Shown in pieces: positions 17,172-28,973 of a stretch of 64,000 nucleotides of DNA. The position numbers were made by a program, and so were the translations under genes. Each line of letters starts with the position of its first letter. Positions within the stretch are counted from its first letter, which is position 1. The notes under the pieces were generated by a model that did no database searches, was not told the DNA's origin, and saw only the letters and a list, made by a program, of their open reading frames with translations. Origin of the DNA: Candidatus Eisenbergiella intestinipullorum (GTDB taxonomy: Bacteria > Bacillota > Clostridia > Lachnospirales > Lachnospiraceae); NCBI GenBank assembly GCA_019119815.1, contig DWWH01000050.1, positions 1-64,000 on the forward strand. Direction: 5' to 3'.

Positions 17172-17302
17172 CCCGGTTCTTTGCCGTATCTCCTGCATCA
17201 GAAAGACCGCCTTCTTTTTCAGCCAGAAAGCGGCCCTCCGGCATCTGCCCGTGCCGGGGCCGCTCTCTGTTTCCGGCCAGATACCTGACCTGATGCTGCC
17301 AT

Positions 17303-17932
17303 TTAGTAGGCGATCATATCCTGATCCAGCTGGGAGACCGCATCGTCACTTAAGCCGTAATATCCGGCATCGTCCTTTTCCACCTTCACGATAACAGATT
17401 TCTGTTCCAGCCACCCCAGATCCGGCATGTTCTGATCGATCACGCCGATCACAAGACGCGCCAGCGCATCGTTGAGCGACAGATCATCCGGATAATCCGC
17501 CGGATCAGCCGAAGTGACGAATTCATCCACTGCCGTACTGATGTCATCTTCGCTGTTTACGATCACATCAATGGGACTGATGAGCACCTCCACATTGTAG
17601 TCGTCGCCGTTCTTCACCGCCTCCTGTACCTCAAACTTCGACTGTTTGTAGATTTCCTTATACATCTCCACGATCTGCCGGTAGACCTCATCAGAAACCT
17701 CACCGATCCCATAATACTGCAGGAAGAAGTCCGCCTCGACCTCGATCCCCTGCTCGTATTCCTCCGCCGCTTCCTCTTCCGTCACATCCACCAGCTCCAT
17801 GTATTCCGCAGGATCGCCCAGATAGATGTTGTTCAGCGCGCCGCGCACATATTTGGTCGCATCGAACCCGCTGCAGCCTGCCATCAGCAGGACCACTGCC
17901 AGTACGACAAGCAGCATCGCTCTCTTTTTCAT
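17303..17932 (-). CDS. Predicted lipoprotein of unknown function
   Basis: A 209-residue secreted lipoprotein. The signal peptide MKKRAMLLVVLAVVLLMAGC ends in a clean lipobox (LMAGC). The mature part is acidic and helical (YVRGALNNIYLGDPAEYMELVD, then VTEEEAAEEYEQGIEVEADFF), reminiscent of small Clostridia lipoproteins grouped as DUF5105, though that assignment is by eye. It follows the DUF4173 gene by 70 bases and is probably the last gene of the DUF2975/XRE/DUF4173 operon. Confidence 0.75.
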   Translation of the reverse strand: MKKRAMLLVVLAVVLLMAGCSGFDATKYVRGALNNIYLGDPAEYMELVDVTEEEAAEEYEQGIEVEADFFLQYYGIGEVSDEVYRQIVEMYKEIYKQSKFEVQEAVKNGDDYNVEVLISPIDVIVNSEDDISTAVDEFVTSADPADYPDDLSLNDALARLVIGVIDQNMPDLGWLEQKSVIVKVEKDDAGYYGLSDDAVSQLDQDMIAY

Positions 17933-18002
17933 TTCCGATTCCCTCCATTTGCAGATTTCCTGTGTCCTTTTCAGAATACAGCAGGAGGAAATCCTCTGTC
18001 AA

Positions 18003-19544
18003 TTACTGCCTCACCTTTTCCAGCGTCTTTCCCGCCAGATACCGGGAGAGATTGAAGGTCCTGAGTCCGTTTTCCCGGCTCCGTTCCTCCATCCGGTCAA
18101 AATAGCGCTTCATAAGATCCGTCCGGCCGCAGAGGAACTCATAATTGTCTTCGGAGGCAAGCACCGGGACCGCATCTGCGGAAAGCTCCGACAGGTAGCG
18201 AAAGTCTCCGTAGTCCTCCTCCCGCTGTTCCTCCGAAAGCGCCGCTTCCCGGTTCACCTGAGCCATATTGTAACGGGCGATCCAGTAATCCGGCCTGGCA
18301 AAAGCCAGAAGGATATACAGCACGGTCACTGCCGTCATCATAAACCGGAGCAGCGGAAAATGCGGCCGCACAATGCTGCACAGGATCCCTGCCAGCAGCA
18401 CCGCGATCACCGCCAGCGCCCAGAAGACCAGCACGCGCAGAAAGGTCAGACGGTAAGCGCCGACATACAGCGTCATCCGATAGGCGCTGGATGCCACCAT
18501 GCAGTAGGTGCACAGGGAAATCACGATGAGGATTCCCTTCAGCACGCGGCTTTCCCGAAAGCAGGACAGGCAGATCAGCACGATCGCCAGATTGATCACG
18601 CAGACCGCAAGAAGCTGAAAAAATCCCTGTCTGGCGTAGGAGGCATAGGACTGACCGTCCGGAAGTCCCGACTGTTTCAGAAACAGATAGACGATCTGAA
18701 TACCGCAGAAGAGCAGATAAACGGCGGCCAGCACGGACGTGACGGTGATCGCGAGCACCGGCTCCCTATCCTTTCTTTCTGTGCATTCTTCCCGGATCAC
18801 GCTCCGGTTCAGCATGGCGAAGAAGCTGTAGGAGGCAAAGAACATGGTCACGATCATAAAACAGACCATAAAAATATCAACAGGCTCCACATGATCGAAC
18901 AGATGGAGGAAAAGCTCCCGGAACACCAGATCCGCACTGGCCAGGAGCGCCAGGATGACCGCCAGCAGCGGGCACAGGATCAGAAGTCCCAGCAGTACAT
19001 ACCGGCTCTTCGCATTTTTTCCTTCCTTTTCCCGCTCCTTCAGCCAGGCGTTCCCGTCGCTGACCGGATATGCCAGGGACGCGACCGTCTCCAAAAGCGC
19101 CTGTCCCAGAGAGAGCAGATATTTGTACAGATTCCATCCCGCGTCATTCAGATACTGATGCAGCATCATGCTGACCGCCAGCAGAAAAATACCCGCCTTT
19201 GTGATGTTCAGAATAACGATATTGTCTGTCAGAAAAATGCTGACGCCCAGAAGCAGGATGCTGACCAGATAGAAAATGCTGTCTTTTTTCCATGGAACCC
19301 CTGACTTTCTGGTACATAAGTAAAAATAACCAAGGGTTCCTGCCGCGAAAAAAGGCCAGGTGATCCCCGACGCATTCCGGTACAGACAGAAGGCGTAAAA
19401 GAGGGCATACAGAGCGCTCACGCCTCCGAAAAAAGCATATCCCTTCCGCATGACAGCACTTCTGTGCGCTTCCGCCTGCATATGATCCTTCTGTACGGCT
19501 GTCAGCTCCGGTTCCGCAGTCCTTTCCATTTTTTCTTCCATCAT
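18003..19544 (-). CDS. DUF4173 multi-pass membrane protein
   Basis: A 513-residue protein with about 12 hydrophobic segments and a soluble C-terminal tail (PDYWIARYNMAQVNREAAL onward). The pattern DVVSL-less YFLV repeats and the conserved PDYWIARYN block match DUF4173/DUF4153 membrane proteins of unknown function. The start is ATG 19544, with AAGGAAGG upstream; an in-frame GTG at 19550 is less likely. It begins 21 bases after the XRE regulator gene, pointing to one transcript. In other Firmicutes these proteins also often sit next to small XRE and DUF2975 genes. Confidence 0.8.
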   Translation of the reverse strand: MMEEKMERTAEPELTAVQKDHMQAEAHRSAVMRKGYAFFGGVSALYALFYAFCLYRNASGITWPFFAAGTLGYFYLCTRKSGVPWKKDSIFYLVSILLLGVSIFLTDNIVILNITKAGIFLLAVSMMLHQYLNDAGWNLYKYLLSLGQALLETVASLAYPVSDGNAWLKEREKEGKNAKSRYVLLGLLILCPLLAVILALLASADLVFRELFLHLFDHVEPVDIFMVCFMIVTMFFASYSFFAMLNRSVIREECTERKDREPVLAITVTSVLAAVYLLFCGIQIVYLFLKQSGLPDGQSYASYARQGFFQLLAVCVINLAIVLICLSCFRESRVLKGILIVISLCTYCMVASSAYRMTLYVGAYRLTFLRVLVFWALAVIAVLLAGILCSIVRPHFPLLRFMMTAVTVLYILLAFARPDYWIARYNMAQVNREAALSEEQREEDYGDFRYLSELSADAVPVLASEDNYEFLCGRTDLMKRYFDRMEERSRENGLRTFNLSRYLAGKTLEKVRQ

Positions 19545-19565
19545 GCACACCTTCCTTTCCGGAGG

Positions 19566-19787
19566 CTACTTCTCATCCTCCTCATCCTCCACATACTGCA
19601 GGATGTCCCCGGGCTGGCAGTCCAGCGCTCTGCAGATCGCATTCAGCGTGGAAAGCCGCACCGCCTTCGCTTTATTGTTCTTGAGGATCGACAGATTTGC
19701 CAGGGTAATGTCCACCTCTCCGGCAAGCTCTGTCAGCCCCTTTTTCCTTTTGGCCATCATCACATCCAGATTGATCCTTATCGACAT
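19566..19787 (-). CDS. Small XRE-family HTH regulator (YozG-like)
   Basis: A 73-residue Cro/CI-type DNA-binding protein. The helix-turn-helix is KGLTELAGEVDITLANLSILKNNKAKAVRLSTLNAICRALDCQPGDIL in pattern, with the typical QPGDIL ending and an acidic tail. It lies between a DUF2975 gene and a DUF4173 gene. DUF2975 membrane proteins and this HTH type are commonly paired, and the membrane partner may modulate the regulator. Confidence 0.9.
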   Translation of the reverse strand: MSIRINLDVMMAKRKKGLTELAGEVDITLANLSILKNNKAKAVRLSTLNAICRALDCQPGDILQYVEDEEDEK

Positions 19788-19889
19788 AGCTTCCTCTTTC
19801 TATCATGCAGTTTCCTGTCATCCGGCGCCGTTTTCCCGGATGCCCGCAGGTCTCCTGCCGGAATCCTTCCGCAGCCCTGCAGCGCCGTT

Positions 19890-20339
19890 CTAAATAGTCA
19901 GGTCATTTTCCAGCTTGTAGGCCACAGCCCGGTCAAATACCTGGCTGAGCACCTTGCTGAACAGCCCCGCGATCACAAAGACCAGGATGATGATCATGAC
20001 CGCCGGGGTCAGGTACAGAAACAGCCGGCCCGCCGTTACCAGCGCGATCAGAAAGCTGTACGTTCCCATCCGGTTCAGGCTCTTCACGTTTGCCTCCACA
20101 AAACAGTCGTTTGCCAATACTGTCCGGAACATGCGCCTCAGCTCATACAGGATCAGCTCCGCCAGAATCCCGGATAAGGCAAACAGCACGACGAGCTGCA
20201 CATAATACTGAGCGAAATAACCATTGATCCTGCCATAAAGCCGGATCGAAACCGGCAGCGTCACGATCACCGCAAGTCCGGCGTAAAACATGATGTCCAG
20301 AAGCAGCTTGGTCCATCTGACCAGGATATTTTCTTTCAT
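19890..20339 (-). CDS. DUF2975 membrane protein
   Basis: A 149-residue protein with four hydrophobic segments and a basic N-terminus (MKENILVRWTKLLLD). The central YELRRMFRTVLANDCFVEANVKSLNRMG block is typical of DUF2975, where a conserved FxxxN(v)xxLrrig segment joins helices 2 and 3. ATG 20339 is preferred to the longer frame beginning at 20411. It is the first gene of the operon running through the XRE, DUF4173 and lipoprotein genes. Function is unknown. Confidence 0.85.
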   Translation of the reverse strand: MKENILVRWTKLLLDIMFYAGLAVIVTLPVSIRLYGRINGYFAQYYVQLVVLFALSGILAELILYELRRMFRTVLANDCFVEANVKSLNRMGTYSFLIALVTAGRLFLYLTPAVMIIILVFVIAGLFSKVLSQVFDRAVAYKLENDLTI

Positions 20340-20367
20340 GGATTCGATCTCTCTCCCTTCTTCTTTT

Positions 20368-20409
20368 TCATCCTCTGCCGTTAAAATACCACGGTCAACA
20401 TCGAAAGTC
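20368..20409 (-). promoter_or_regulatory. Promoter of the DUF2975 operon
   Basis: Read on the minus strand, TTGACT is followed 17 bases later by TATTTT, upstream of the start at 20339. An AT-rich stretch with a GATTTACGATAAAT-type imperfect palindrome lies just upstream and could be the XRE operator. Confidence 0.45.
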
Positions 20410-20466
20410 AATATATTTTTATTGATTTACGATAAATTTTTATTTCAGTTCGATATTCTGGGTGGC

Positions 20467-20496
20467 GATATTCGAAAGCCGGATATTCGAAAGCCG
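20467..20496. repeat. 15-base exact tandem duplication
   Basis: GATATTCGAAAGCCG occurs twice head to tail, and a partial third copy (CGATATTC) precedes it. It lies in the gap between the DUF2975 operon and the sulfatase gene. Confidence 0.85.
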
Positions 20497-20570
20497 AAAA
20501 GGGAGCACTCCCCGGGATGCGGCCGCCTGCCCCTCATGCGAAGGAACGTGCGCTGCCAGACGTACCGGAA

Positions 20571-20615
20571 AAAACGTCCGACGCGCGGACACCGTGACCG
20601 CACGCCGGACGTTTT
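20571..20615 (-). terminator. Terminator of the sulfatase gene
   Basis: AAAACGTCCG at 20571-20580 pairs perfectly with CGGACGTTTT at 20606-20615, with further GCGG/CCGC pairing inside. On the minus strand the stem is followed by TTTTTT. Confidence 0.85.
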
Positions 20616-20658
20616 CTCTGTTTCCCTTCTTCTTTGTCCTCTTACCCCTTTTGTCCTC

Positions 20659-22131
20659 TTACCCCTCGCTGCTCAGGATCTTCCGGATCCGCTCTTCCAT
20701 CTCCTTCACCACATCTTCATAATCCCAGGCCACATTCGTCTGCTGTCCGATGTCATAATCCATGTTATAGAGCTGAGGATCCATGGAAAGACCGGTTTCG
20801 ATCCTCACATCTGCCATAAACGGAGCTCCTTCACTGGGAGAAAGGTAGGCCCAGTTTCCCCGTCGCAGCATCTTGCCGCAGGTCACATCTTCCACCATCA
20901 GCTCGTCCCTTCCCACGGGATCTTCTCCAATCAGAGCCGCATACATATCCTGGCTGTCCACCGCGCTTGACTGCCCCTCCTCAAGCCCCAGCATATGGGC
21001 GAAGGAGGCATACAGGTCCGCCTGGCTGATCAGCGCCTGCGATACGCCCCTGTGGGCCAGATCGGGACTGCTCACGATGAACGGGATCCTTGTCCCGCCG
21101 TCAAATTTGCTGTATTTTCCGCCCCGGAGCGGACCTGCCGCCCGGTGCGTCCCGTTCAGCTCATAGGCTCTGTCCTCATATCCGTCGTCCAGCACCGGCC
21201 CGTTGTCGCTGGAAAACAGGATCATCGTATTGCCCAAAAGCTCCAGACGCTCCAGCTCCTCCAGAACCTGTCCGACGCACCAGTCGAGCTCAGCGATCAC
21301 ATCGCCGCGGGGTCCCAGCGCAGTCGCTCCTCTGAAGCGCGGCGAAGGTACGCGCGGCACATGAGGCTGATGCAGCGCATAATACAGGAAAAACGGCTGC
21401 TGCCTCTCTCTGCTGTCCCGGATAAAGCGCAGGGCCCGGCTTAAAAAGGTTTCCGCAAGCTCCTCATCCTTCCAGACCGCCTTCTTCCCGCCGCGCATAT
21501 AGCCGATCCTTCCGATGCCTCCCACGATGCTCATGTCGTGACCGTGAGAAGACCGCATTTCCAGAAGTTCCGGATTCCTGTGATAAGTGGGAATATCGTC
21601 AAACGGACATTCTTCTTCATAAGAAACCTCGATGGGATCCTCTGCATCCAGGTTTGCCACCTTCCGCCCCTCCACATAGACGCAGGGCACACGGTCGGCC
21701 GTCGCCGGGAAAATGAAAGACTCATCAAAGCCCAGGTCCAACGGAGTCAGATTGATCTCCCGGTTCCAGTCGATCGGACAGCTTCCGTCTCCCAGGCCGA
21801 GATGCCATTTCCCCACGATCCCCGTATGATACCCGGCCTTCCGAAACAGTTTCGGCAGCGTATCCAGGTCGGGCGACAGGATGCACCCTGCATCTCCCGG
21901 CAGGATATGGGCACGGTCGTTGCGGAAGGGATAGCGCCCAGTCAGAATGCTGTACCGGGATGGCGTGCATACCGCAGAGGTCGAATAGGCGTTGGTAAAC
22001 CGCAGCCCCTCCCCGCACAGACGATCCAGATTCGGGGTTGGGATCTGATGGCTTCCATAGCAGCTCAGATCTCCGAATCCCAGATCATCCGCATACACGA
22101 TGATAACATTGCGCTGATTTGTTTTGCTCAT
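20659..22131 (-). CDS. Type I sulfatase (arylsulfatase-like)
   Basis: A 490-residue cytoplasmic-looking sulfatase with no signal peptide. The metal site begins IVYADDLGFGD. The formylglycine motif is CTPSR at about residue 55, inside SAVCTPSRYSILTGRYP, so the catalytic residue is a Cys that needs anaerobic or FGE-type maturation. GIVGKWHLG and the FSSDNGP metal block follow. ATG 22131 has GGAGG immediately upstream; the alternative 22143 lacks one. It is divergent from a LacI regulator gene. It likely desulfates an imported sugar from host glycans. No maturase gene is present in the window. Confidence 0.93.
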   Translation of the reverse strand: MSKTNQRNVIIVYADDLGFGDLSCYGSHQIPTPNLDRLCGEGLRFTNAYSTSAVCTPSRYSILTGRYPFRNDRAHILPGDAGCILSPDLDTLPKLFRKAGYHTGIVGKWHLGLGDGSCPIDWNREINLTPLDLGFDESFIFPATADRVPCVYVEGRKVANLDAEDPIEVSYEEECPFDDIPTYHRNPELLEMRSSHGHDMSIVGGIGRIGYMRGGKKAVWKDEELAETFLSRALRFIRDSRERQQPFFLYYALHQPHVPRVPSPRFRGATALGPRGDVIAELDWCVGQVLEELERLELLGNTMILFSSDNGPVLDDGYEDRAYELNGTHRAAGPLRGGKYSKFDGGTRIPFIVSSPDLAHRGVSQALISQADLYASFAHMLGLEEGQSSAVDSQDMYAALIGEDPVGRDELMVEDVTCGKMLRRGNWAYLSPSEGAPFMADVRIETGLSMDPQLYNMDYDIGQQTNVAWDYEDVVKEMEERIRKILSSEG

Positions 22132-22148
22132 ACGTTCCTCCATTATTT

Positions 22149-22166
22149 TATAAACACGTGTGTATA
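22149..22166. promoter_or_regulatory. Candidate LacI operator upstream of the sulfatase
   Basis: An 18-base imperfect palindrome centred on ACACGTGT, with a central CG as is usual for LacI-family sites. It lies 18 bases upstream of the sulfatase start, where a bound repressor would block transcription. Confidence 0.55.
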
Positions 22167-22200
22167 TACTTCATTGTATGCCCTTCTTCTTCTCCTGTCA

Positions 22201-22245
22201 ACCCAGTTGACTGCAACCCAGTTGACTGCAACCCTGCTGCCTTCA
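22201..22245. repeat. 15-base tandem repeat in the LacI promoter region
   Basis: ACCCAGTTGACTGCA occurs twice exactly (22201-22215, 22216-22230), followed by a degenerate third unit. Each unit contains a TTGACT hexamer resembling a -35 box. Confidence 0.85.
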
Positions 22246-22268
22246 ACCCGGTCCGATTTCAGCCCGGT

Positions 22269-22297
22269 TTGACTTGAAATCCGCTGCCCGGTATAAT
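22269..22297 (+). promoter_or_regulatory. Promoter of the LacI regulator gene
   Basis: TTGACT at 22269-22274 and TATAAT at 22292-22297 have a 17-base spacer. Confidence 0.8.
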
Positions 22298-22399
22298 GAA
22301 ACTGTCATTGTTCGGACCGACCGCGCCGGCCCTTCTTCGGCCGGCACAGAAAGACAGCGTTCCGACGAACAGAAGGCATACAGGCAGAAGGAGAAACAC

Positions 22400-23434
22400 A
22401 TGGACCAGAAACGCACACGGGTGACCAGAAAGGATGTCGCACGGGAAGCGGGCGTCAGCGAGACTATCGTTTCTTACGTCATCAACAACAACCGATATGT
22501 GGATAAGGAAAAAAAGAAGCGTGTTTTAGAAGCGGTCAGCAGACTGGGCTACCGTCCGAACCCCATTGCCCGGGCCCTGAAAGGAAAAAGGCTGAACCAT
22601 ATCCTGTTTATCACCGACCAGAGCATCACGGAGCATTTCAGCCTGCTTCTGGGAGAGCTGGAAAAAAAAGCCTATGATCTGGGCTATATCATTTCCCTGT
22701 GCGGGAACCGGAATACCCCGCAGTTTGTCAGCGACATCATCAGCCGCTGCTATGACGGCGTCATCATCAGCTCCATCAGCTTTCCCGAGGAATATATCCG
22801 TCAGCTCATCGGCGCCGGCATTCCCGTCGTCCTTCTTGTCAACCGGGATTATCATGGAATACAGGGCGCGGCCAGAATCGACAGCGGACTGTATGAGGGA
22901 ACCCTCCAGAGTATCAGATACCTGTATGAAACAGGCTGCAGAAACATCATCTATATCGACCGCTTCAGCAGCAATGGACATTTCAGTACAAAAAATGACC
23001 TGAGATACCGCGCTTTCACGGAGGAGCTGCAGCGGCTGGGGCTCTCAGATACCCCGCAGGAGAACGTGATCACGGGCTGCCGGGACCAGGAAGAGATCGC
23101 TCTTCAGGTAGAAGCCTGGCTGAACAGAAGGCCCGTTGACGCCATCCTGGGGCGCAATGATGAGCTGGCCTGCATCGCCATGCAGAAGGCTCAGAGCCTG
23201 GGATACCGGGTGCCGGAAGACATCCAGGTGATCGGCTTCGACAATTCCACCCTGAGCCGGCTCTGTACGCCGACCGTCACCACCATGGAAATCCAGCGGC
23301 CCGCCATCGCAGAGGCCGCCGTCCGGATGCTGCAGAGCATGATAGAAGACCGCACGCTCCCGCCCCCCGCCTCCTTTCCCACACGTCTTATCCTAAGGGA
23401 AAGCACCAGGCAAGCTCCTACCCCTCAGCCGTAA
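22400..23434 (+). CDS. LacI family transcriptional regulator
   Basis: A 344-residue repressor. The N-terminal HTH reads VTRKDVAREAGVSETIVSYVINNNRYVDKEKKKRVLEA in pattern, followed by the hinge YRPNPIARALKGKR. The remainder is a periplasmic-binding-protein-like sensor domain (DGVIISS, NRDYHG, VDAILGRNDELA, IQVIGFDNS). The start ATG 22400 has AGAAGGAG upstream; the open frame before it is leader. It is divergent from the sulfatase and presumably represses it until a sugar ligand binds. Its 3' end overlaps the convergent mgtC-like gene by 17 bases. Confidence 0.95.
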   Translation: MDQKRTRVTRKDVAREAGVSETIVSYVINNNRYVDKEKKKRVLEAVSRLGYRPNPIARALKGKRLNHILFITDQSITEHFSLLLGELEKKAYDLGYIISLCGNRNTPQFVSDIISRCYDGVIISSISFPEEYIRQLIGAGIPVVLLVNRDYHGIQGAARIDSGLYEGTLQSIRYLYETGCRNIIYIDRFSSNGHFSTKNDLRYRAFTEELQRLGLSDTPQENVITGCRDQEEIALQVEAWLNRRPVDAILGRNDELACIAMQKAQSLGYRVPEDIQVIGFDNSTLSRLCTPTVTTMEIQRPAIAEAAVRMLQSMIEDRTLPPPASFPTRLILRESTRQAPTPQP

Positions 23435-24101
23435 CCTCCACCGAGAGGATCTCATCCGCCTTATCCAGCACAGCCAGGACCCGTTCCATTTCATACACCT
23501 CAGGGAGCATCAGGATCAGCTTGACCTCCAGGATCCCGTCCGCAAGCTTAACGGCGCTGAAGCTCTGCACTCTCACCCCCGACAGATCCACGCATTCCGA
23601 AAGGATGGCGCGCACATCCGCTCCCTGCCGGATGTGCAGGATCAGTTTTTCCACGGAAGCGTTGCGGACCAGACGGCCGCTGCGGTGAAAAAGGAACTGC
23701 AGCCCCAAAACCAGGACTGTGGAAAACACAGCGATGAGATACATGCCGCTTCCCATCGCCACGCCGATGCCAACGGTGGCCCACAGGCCCGCCGAAGTGG
23801 TCAGGCCGCTCACGGTCAGCTTTCTGGTGAAGATCACGCCTGCTCCCAGAAAACCTATGGCGGTCACGATCCCCGCCGCGATCCGGGACGGATCCAGATT
23901 CACATGGTTTCCCAGCACATCCATAAACCCGTATTTGCTCACCAGCATCATCAGACAGGAGGTCAGGGCCACGATAGAATGGGTCCGTATGCCCGCCGTT
24001 TTCAGATTATTTTCCCGTTCATAACCGATACAGACACCGCAAAGGGTCGCCGCTGCGATCCTTCCGATCCAGATCAGCTCGTTCATCCAGCCAGCAGTCA
24101 T
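23418..24101 (-). CDS. MgtC/SapB family membrane protein
   Basis: A 227-residue protein. The N-terminal half has about five membrane segments with the family hallmarks GYERENNLKTAGIRTH and AIGFLGAGVIF, followed by TTSAGLWATVGIG. The C-terminal half is a soluble ACT-like domain. Relatives influence magnesium stress, membrane potential and F-ATPase. The start ATG 24101 has AAAGGAGG. The gene lies 101 bases downstream of beta-galactosidase on the same strand, with a strong hairpin at 24119-24149 in between. Confidence 0.93.
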   Translation of the reverse strand: MTAGWMNELIWIGRIAAATLCGVCIGYERENNLKTAGIRTHSIVALTSCLMMLVSKYGFMDVLGNHVNLDPSRIAAGIVTAIGFLGAGVIFTRKLTVSGLTTSAGLWATVGIGVAMGSGMYLIAVFSTVLVLGLQFLFHRSGRLVRNASVEKLILHIRQGADVRAILSECVDLSGVRVQSFSAVKLADGILEVKLILMLPEVYEMERVLAVLDKADEILSVEVTAEG

Positions 24102-24118
24102 TCTGACGCCTCCTTTGC

Positions 24119-24149
24119 CCGGGCAGGGAAAGAGGCTTTCCCTGTCCGG
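24119..24149 (-). other. Hairpin in the mgtC-like leader
   Basis: CCGGGCAGGGAAAG at 24119-24132 pairs with CTTTCCCTGTCCGG at 24136-24149 with one mismatch and a three-base loop. On the minus strand it ends just before the ribosome binding site, with no T-run. It could block read-through from lacZ or protect an mRNA end. Confidence 0.5.
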
Positions 24150-24202
24150 TTTCCGCGATGCTCCGCAGCGGACGGCCTGGCTGTCCGCCGTCTGAAAAAG
24201 GG

Positions 24203-28589
<4,387 letters not shown>

Positions 28590-28605
28590 GACCGGAAAGA
28601 AGAGA

Positions 28606-28637
28606 GGGGAACGCATCATACCTGTCATGCGTTCCCC
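28606..28637 (+). terminator. Terminator-like hairpin after rlmI
   Basis: GGGGAACGCAT at 28606-28616 pairs perfectly with ATGCGTTCCCC at 28627-28637. The trailing T-run is weak. Confidence 0.6.
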
Positions 28638-28777
28638 TTGGACCGGCTTCCGTTCCTGTCTGTCCAAAGCTCTCCGTCCCCTCCCACCAGTCCGGTCATT
28701 TTCCCGGATGCCTCCGTACAATACCCTTCTCTGCACGACCTCTTATTTTCTGTTTTCCACCTCTTGCTTTCGGGCGG

Positions 28778-28805
28778 TTGACCCGGGCCGCAGTTTCGAT
28801 ATAAT
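28778..28805 (+). promoter_or_regulatory. Orphan near-consensus promoter
   Basis: TTGACC at 28778-28783, a 16-base spacer and a perfect TATAAT at 28800-28805. No gene follows on this strand before the convergent MATE gene. Confidence 0.6.
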
Positions 28806-28811
28806 CAGAAC

Positions 28812-28960
28812 TATCAACAGCAGCGGACAGGATCCGCTGGAGGACTGCCTGCCGGGAAAATTCCTTCGGGTCACTGGAGATCCATTATCTCTGAATCCTT
28901 TTTCGTTCCGATGCAAAGGTACGGGCTTTTCAAGGTGACAGGGGCCCTTTTCCCCTGAAT
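28812..28960 (+). ncRNA. Candidate small RNA
   Basis: This is the stretch that would be transcribed from the promoter at 28778. It contains AGCGGA/TCCGCT pairing near 28824, a possible stem ending in TTTTT near 28900, and CAGGGG/CCCCTG at 28939-28957. It would also run antisense toward the 3' end of the MATE gene. No known RNA family was recognised. Confidence 0.25.
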
Positions 28961-28973
28961 GCGGGTAACAAAA

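Larger units (their letters stand above)
28590..28973. other. Convergent gap with an isolated promoter and hairpins
   Basis: This 384-base gap lies between rlmI and the MATE gene, whose ends face each other. It holds a hairpin at 28606-28637, a near-consensus promoter at 28778-28805 reading away from both gene starts, and two hairpins downstream. No protein-coding frame of substance follows the promoter. It also marks where base composition shifts toward AT. Confidence 0.6.
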
